Shown here: one piece after another, positions 60,465 to 64,000 of the stretch | Layout: every line of letters begins with the position of its first letter | How positions within the stretch are numbered: position 1 is the first letter of the stretch | From: Paenibacillus sabuli | GTDB lineage: Bacteria; Bacillota; Bacilli; Paenibacillales; Paenibacillaceae | Reading direction: 5' to 3' | Length of the DNA: 64,000 bases | Assembly: GCF_014705605.1 (NCBI RefSeq) | Contig: NZ_JACXIZ010000010.1 | Span: 1 to 64,000 of the forward strand | The notes under the pieces: model-generated | Databases searched by the model: none | The model's input: only the letters and a program-made list of their open reading frames with translations | Told to the model about the DNA's origin: nothing | Position numbers and translations under genes: made by a program

Positions 60465-61217
60465 TTGAGACGGAGCTCACAGTACGTCTCCCATACCCTA
60501 ACCATGAAAGATGCTGGGGATCCGGATCTGCAGACCGGGGTGCATTATAATCTGTCGGAACGAACGTTCCAATTCGTGCCGTCCCAATTTGAGGGGGATG
60601 CGGCAACATTACAGAGCCGTTCAGGCGGCATTACAACCGTGTTGGTCCGCTCAAAAACTTTTGAGGATGTGGAGGGCACATGGTTCGAAGAAATCGCCAA
60701 TCGGTTGGGCTCAAAGCTGATTGTATACGGTAAGGATGAAACGCATTTCGTTTCGGACACTCCGGTAACGCGAGCGGAAATGACAGCGATGTTGGTTCGA
60801 TCGCTTGGTTTGCAGGCGAAGAAGGATGAACGAGCCGACTTTAGTGATGTCCGCCCGCAAAGCTGGTACTCAAGCATAGTGGCTGCGGCCGTAAGGGAGG
60901 GGCTGGTGCAGGGAGACGGTACCGGCAAGTTCCGCCCCGAGGAGCACATCAGCCGGGAAGAAGCGGTGGTCATGATGGTTTCGGCGATGCGTTACGCAAA
61001 GGTCCAGTCGATTCAGAAAGTAGGCGCAGACCTATCTGTTTATCAGGATACCGAGATGATCTCTTCTTGGGCGAAGAACGATATGGCCGAGGCCGTGCAG
61101 GCTGGACTTATTCTGGGTAATGAACGAAATCAATTAGTACCGAAAAAAAATACAACCAGAGCGGAAGCAGCCGCCATGGTTGACCGCTTGCTTCGCACGA
61201 TTGGATTCATCGATTAA
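60465..61217 (+). pseudogene. SLH-domain surface protein, C-terminal fragment
   Basis: The frame encodes 250 aa. From about residue 25 ('TGVHYNLSERTFQFVPSQF') it matches the last beta-sandwich segment and three SLH repeats of large Paenibacillus S-layer-anchored proteins ('TFEDVEGTWFEEIANRLGSKLIVYGKDETHFVSDTPVTRAEMTAMLVRSLGL', 'FSDVRPQSWYSSIVAAAVREGLVQGDGTGKFRPEEHISREEAVVMM', 'WAKNDMAEAVQAGLILGN'). There is no signal peptide and no convincing RBS, so a large N-terminal part has been lost. Confidence 0.75.
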
Positions 61218-61245
61218 GCTTCGAAATATAGGTTTGATATACACG

Positions 61246-61277
61246 GAAGGAATCCTTGCCCGGATTTCTTCTTTTTT
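61246..61277 (+). terminator. Terminator of the SLH gene remnant
   Basis: GAAGGAATCC-TTGCCC-GGATTTCTTC with one G-U pair, then six T. Confidence 0.85.
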
Positions 61278-61439
61278 GTTTATGTGCAATCAGACAGGCT
61301 TTGAAAATCGAAACATGAAAAATAATCCGATCAAGCAAAATTCATGATATCCTTAAACCTTAAAGTTCCGTTCAGCCCATGTTAAAATTTATGGATCGTT
61401 GTTTTTAAAAAATAATCGAAATAAAAGGGGTATAGAAAG

Positions 61440-62114
61440 ATGCCTACCATACTCGTAGCGGACGACGATGCGAACATTCGCGAGCTTGTCTGTTTGTTCT
61501 TGCGCAATGATGGACACAGGACGATCGAAGCAGTCGACGGCAAGGAGGCGCTAAGCGCGTTTACCGGGACGCCCGTTGATCTCGTTGTACTTGATGTGAT
61601 GATGCCCGTCATGGACGGCTGGACATTATGCAAGGAACTTCGAAGCGCTAACCCCGATTTGCCCCTGCTCATGTTGACCGCCAAAAGCGAAACATGGGAA
61701 AAAGTAAAAGGGTTCCAGCTCGGTACGGACGATTATTTGACCAAACCGTTTGATCCGCTCGAGCTGACCTATCGCGTCAAAGCACTGCTCAAGCGGTATC
61801 GGATTGATGTGGAGCAAACGGTAAATGTGGGCGAGGTAAAGATCAATCGACAAACGTATAAAGTGACGAATGGCATGGAATCAATCTCTCTGCCGCCGAA
61901 GGAATTCGATCTGCTCTACAAGCTCGCCAGCTCGCCGGGACAGATTTTCACGCGCGAGCAGTTAATCGACCACGTATGGGGCTTTGATTATGCCGGCGAT
62001 GACCGTACGGTCGATGTCCATATCAAACGTTTGCGCGAGCGGTTCGCTGATACATCTGAATTCCGCATCGAGACCGTGCGCGGACTTGGCTACCGATTGG
62101 AGACGAACGTATGA
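61440..62114 (+). CDS. OmpR/PhoB-family response regulator
   Basis: 224 aa. The receiver domain has acidic pocket Asp8-Asp9-Asp10, phosphoacceptor Asp52 ('VVLDVMMPVMDGW'), the switch 'LLMLTAKSE' and 'LGTDDYLTKPFDPLEL'. The C-terminal winged helix has 'LPPKEFDLLYKLASSPGQIFTREQLIDHVWGFDYAGDDRTVDVHIKRLRERF... ETVRGLGYRLE'. AAAGGGG precedes the ATG. The stop overlaps the kinase start by 4 bp (ATGA). It probably binds the direct repeat before the CPBP gene. Confidence 0.95.
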   Translation: MPTILVADDDANIRELVCLFLRNDGHRTIEAVDGKEALSAFTGTPVDLVVLDVMMPVMDGWTLCKELRSANPDLPLLMLTAKSETWEKVKGFQLGTDDYLTKPFDPLELTYRVKALLKRYRIDVEQTVNVGEVKINRQTYKVTNGMESISLPPKEFDLLYKLASSPGQIFTREQLIDHVWGFDYAGDDRTVDVHIKRLRERFADTSEFRIETVRGLGYRLETNV

Positions 62115-63472
62115 TACGTTCGCTCTATGTGCGCGTCGTACTAACCTTTCTCGGATCCGCTATCGGAGGAATGATCGTAGCTGCGCTTGTAGCGACGATT
62201 ATTTTCGAGGGGCAGATGAATGACACGTTAATTGACACCTCATTGGCGATCAGCCGGGATATCGCGCTCATCTATGAGACACTGCCATACGAGCAAGCGA
62301 AGACAATCGTTGACAGCATGGAGCAATTGCAATCCTTTTACGTTCGTATTTACGACGAATCGGGCGTCATGCAAGAATTCGGCAATTCCGCCGGAATCGC
62401 CCCTTCTCGTATCTCGTCTGACATGCTCAGCCATGTCTTGAGCGGACAAGAATTTAAAAATCCGGATTCCAGTCAATCCTCGATCGTGGTCGGCGTGCCG
62501 CTCCCTACCAGCCAAGGGTCGATGGCATTGTTCACGCAGTCGAACTATACGTCGGTCAACGTAGCGCTCTTATGGATCATGACGACGCTTGCGAATTCGC
62601 TCGGAGCCGGGAGCGTGTTCATTGTCATTGCTACCCTGTTTCTCGTCCGTCCGATCAACCAATTGACAAAGGCGACGAAGCGTCTGGCCGGCGGAGATTT
62701 TTCAGTCAAATTGAATATGAAGCGTAAGGATGAACTCGGCACACTGGCTCGCAGCTTCAACGAAATGACGCAAGGACTTCGTCAATTGGAGTCGATGCGT
62801 CAACAATTCGTATCCAACGTCTCGCACGAGATCCAGTCCCCGCTCACGTCCATTGCCGGCTATGCCCAAGCCCTGCAAAGCCTTGAACTGTCCGAACAGG
62901 AAAGGCGGCGCTACTTGGACATCATCATCGCCGAATCCGGTCGTGTATCGGCCATGAGCGATAATCTGCTCAAGCTCACCATGCTGGAATCCGAGAACGT
63001 GTCGATGCAAACGGTCCCTTATCGGCTCGACGAGCAGCTCCGACGCATCATTGTGGCGAACCAGCCCTTGTGGGCGGCGCGGGACATTCGCTTCGAGCTT
63101 GATTTGCCGCACACCATGATTACAGCCGACCCCGACCAACTTGAGCTCGTTTGGACGAATATCATTAACAACGGAATCAAATTTTCCCCGGAAGGCAGCA
63201 CGATGCGCATCACCATCAAAAATGGGATTAAAGAAGTGAGCGTTCTCGTTTCTGATTCTGGCATTGGCATTTCGGAGGAGGACCAGGCTCGCATTTTCGA
63301 GCGATTTTTTAAAGCCGATCGCTCGCGCAACCGCAAAATAGCCGGCAACGGTCTGGGGCTCTCCATCGTGAAACAAATCGTATCGCTGCATCATGGCAAC
63401 ATAAACGTCGAAAGCGTTCCCGGACAGGGCACGACGTTCATCATCACATTGCCGATCACTGCGCCGGTGTAA
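62111..63472 (+). CDS. Sensor histidine kinase (HAMP, HisKA, HATPase)
   Basis: 453 aa. Two membrane helices (about 9-32 and 153-180) enclose an extracytoplasmic sensor of about 120 residues. HAMP follows ('RPINQLTKATKRLAGGDFSVKLNMKRKDELGTLARSFNEMTQGL'), then HisKA with phosphorylated His239 ('FVSNVSHEIQSPLTSIAGYAQAL'). The ATPase domain has the N box ('WTNIINNGIKFS'), G1 ('VSDSGIGISEEDQARIFERFFKADRSR') and G2 ('GNGLGLSIVKQIV'). Partner of the overlapping response regulator. Confidence 0.95.
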   Translation: MIRSLYVRVVLTFLGSAIGGMIVAALVATIIFEGQMNDTLIDTSLAISRDIALIYETLPYEQAKTIVDSMEQLQSFYVRIYDESGVMQEFGNSAGIAPSRISSDMLSHVLSGQEFKNPDSSQSSIVVGVPLPTSQGSMALFTQSNYTSVNVALLWIMTTLANSLGAGSVFIVIATLFLVRPINQLTKATKRLAGGDFSVKLNMKRKDELGTLARSFNEMTQGLRQLESMRQQFVSNVSHEIQSPLTSIAGYAQALQSLELSEQERRRYLDIIIAESGRVSAMSDNLLKLTMLESENVSMQTVPYRLDEQLRRIIVANQPLWAARDIRFELDLPHTMITADPDQLELVWTNIINNGIKFSPEGSTMRITIKNGIKEVSVLVSDSGIGISEEDQARIFERFFKADRSRNRKIAGNGLGLSIVKQIVSLHHGNINVESVPGQGTTFIITLPITAPV

Positions 63473-63512
63473 TCGCCCCGCTTGCCAACTCCACTGATCC
63501 GAGCCGCATCAT

Positions 63513-63559
63513 GCTTCGCATGCAACCGGTATTCACCGATTGTCTGCGAAGCTTTTTTT
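63513..63559 (+). terminator. Terminator behind the two-component system
   Basis: GCTTCGCA ... TGCGAAGC followed by seven T, with an inner imperfect ACCGGT/ACCGAT region; 40 bp after the stop. Confidence 0.85.
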
Positions 63560-63570
63560 CGGCCTTGCCT

Positions 63571-63590
63571 GTTCATATTCCGTTCATATT
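63571..63590 (+). promoter_or_regulatory. Direct repeat, likely response-regulator box
   Basis: GTTCATATT at 63571 and 63582, an 11-bp period. OmpR/PhoB-type regulators bind such tandem half-sites one helical turn apart. It lies between the two-component genes and the CPBP gene, about 94 bp before its start. Confidence 0.55.
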
Positions 63591-63683
63591 GGGGTCACGA
63601 CTGCGACATATTGCTCGTTTAAGCTGGATTTGAGCGCACGATAATCCGAATGGAACAAATGAACTAGGGAAGGATGATGAAAC

Positions 63684-64000
63684 ATGAGATCTATCGACAA
63701 CTCTCGGCCCTTTGGCGCTCATCTTCGCATGAGCTGGTGGAAACCGCTTGTGGTGATAATCGGATCTTCGTTATCGATACTGATCCTGCAGATTCTACTC
63801 TACCAGATCGTCGGCATTATCGAGGGCAGCGACGACCCGATGTCGGCCGCGTTCACACCGTTGAAGTTCATGGCCGTCAATCTGAGCACCGGTATCGCGG
63901 GTGTGCTGGCAATTCTACTCCTGGCTTGGATGGCCAAGGTGCCGTGGCGCAGTCTGATCCGCTCATCGCGAGGATTCGATACGCGCCGCTTGGTACAGTA
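63684..64000 (+). CDS. CPBP-family intramembrane metalloprotease, N-terminal part
   Basis: The frame starts at ATG 63684 (AAGGA 9 nt upstream) and is open to the window edge (105 codons). It reads MRSIDNSRPFGAHLRMSWWKP, then a membrane helix 'LVVIIGSSLSILILQILLYQIVGI' and a second one 'LKFMAVNLSTGIAGVLAILLLAW'. 'MAKVPWRSLIRSSRGFDTRRL' is typical of the N-terminus of Bacillota CPBP (type II CAAX/Abi-like) proteases. The catalytic EExxxR motif would lie past the edge, so the call rests on the N-terminal pattern. Confidence 0.6.
   Translation, partial: MRSIDNSRPFGAHLRMSWWKPLVVIIGSSLSILILQILLYQIVGIIEGSDDPMSAAFTPLKFMAVNLSTGIAGVLAILLLAWMAKVPWRSLIRSSRGFDTRRLVQ

Overview
The window looks like chromosomal DNA from a high-GC member of the Bacillota, most likely the Paenibacillaceae (Paenibacillus or Cohnella type). 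The reasons are strong AGGAGG-type ribosome binding sites, lipoprotein-anchored binding proteins, several secreted proteins with copper-amine-oxidase-N 'stalk' domains, an S-layer-homology (SLH) remnant, an LplB/YtcP-type sugar importer, a DUF2621 protein and a bacterial group IIC intron. This placement is inferred from gene families only. No rRNA or tRNA gene was seen.

Layout. 1-603 is the 5' part of a group IIC intron lying directly behind the terminator of a small membrane-protein gene (661-882). 1784-12375 is a long leftward cluster: DUF4242 protein, acyl-CoA-dehydrogenase-like flavoprotein, LysR regulator, cystine-type ABC importer, two flavin monooxygenases, an M20 deacylase, a DinB protein and a GNAT acetyltransferase. 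Its content matches the S-alkyl-cysteine / S-(2-succino)cysteine salvage operons of Bacillus subtilis (ytmI-ytnM and yxe). A sulfonate/taurine-type importer (13015-15590) and a sulfate importer (28475-32236) make sulfur acquisition the main theme of the first half. Between them lie an aldo/keto reductase, a B12-binding radical SAM protein, a stalk-domain serine protease, an ABC-2 exporter, an M50-type peptidase, a Gfo/Idh/MocA dehydrogenase, a Fur-controlled siderophore-binding lipoprotein, a permuted NlpC/P60-like protein and a Cof-type phosphatase.

33 to 47 kb is mostly core metabolism: DUF4383 protein, YigZ, pgi, ppnP, tkt, AIM24, purU, nfo, DUF2621, a lipoprotein and a TIGR01777 epimerase. 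It is interrupted by a 51-bp tandem array (40523-41680) and a fold-back element between purU and nfo. At 47276-48814 lies the most unusual gene: a protein with an N-terminal motif like those of extracellular contractile injection system (eCIS) cargo, followed by a PI3/4-kinase-like catalytic core.

50 to 58 kb is a decayed polysaccharide-utilisation locus (SGNH esterase, two Gfo/Idh dehydrogenases, a polysaccharide lyase 8 N-terminal domain, two sugar permeases). Its binding-protein gene and divergent AraC regulator have both lost their 5' halves at one junction marked by a perfect inverted repeat. 59-60.3 kb holds a phosphotransferase gene with a leader peptide and two tandem terminators, the layout of ribosome-controlled attenuation of antibiotic-resistance genes. 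The window ends with an SLH protein fragment, an OmpR/PhoB two-component system and the start of a CPBP-type membrane protease with a likely response-regulator binding site in front.

Three intergenic places (28.2, 32.8 and 40.5-41.7 kb) carry unrelated repeat motifs spaced at about 50-51 bp. Two of them are arranged as exact mirror-symmetric '2 forward + 2 reverse' sets.
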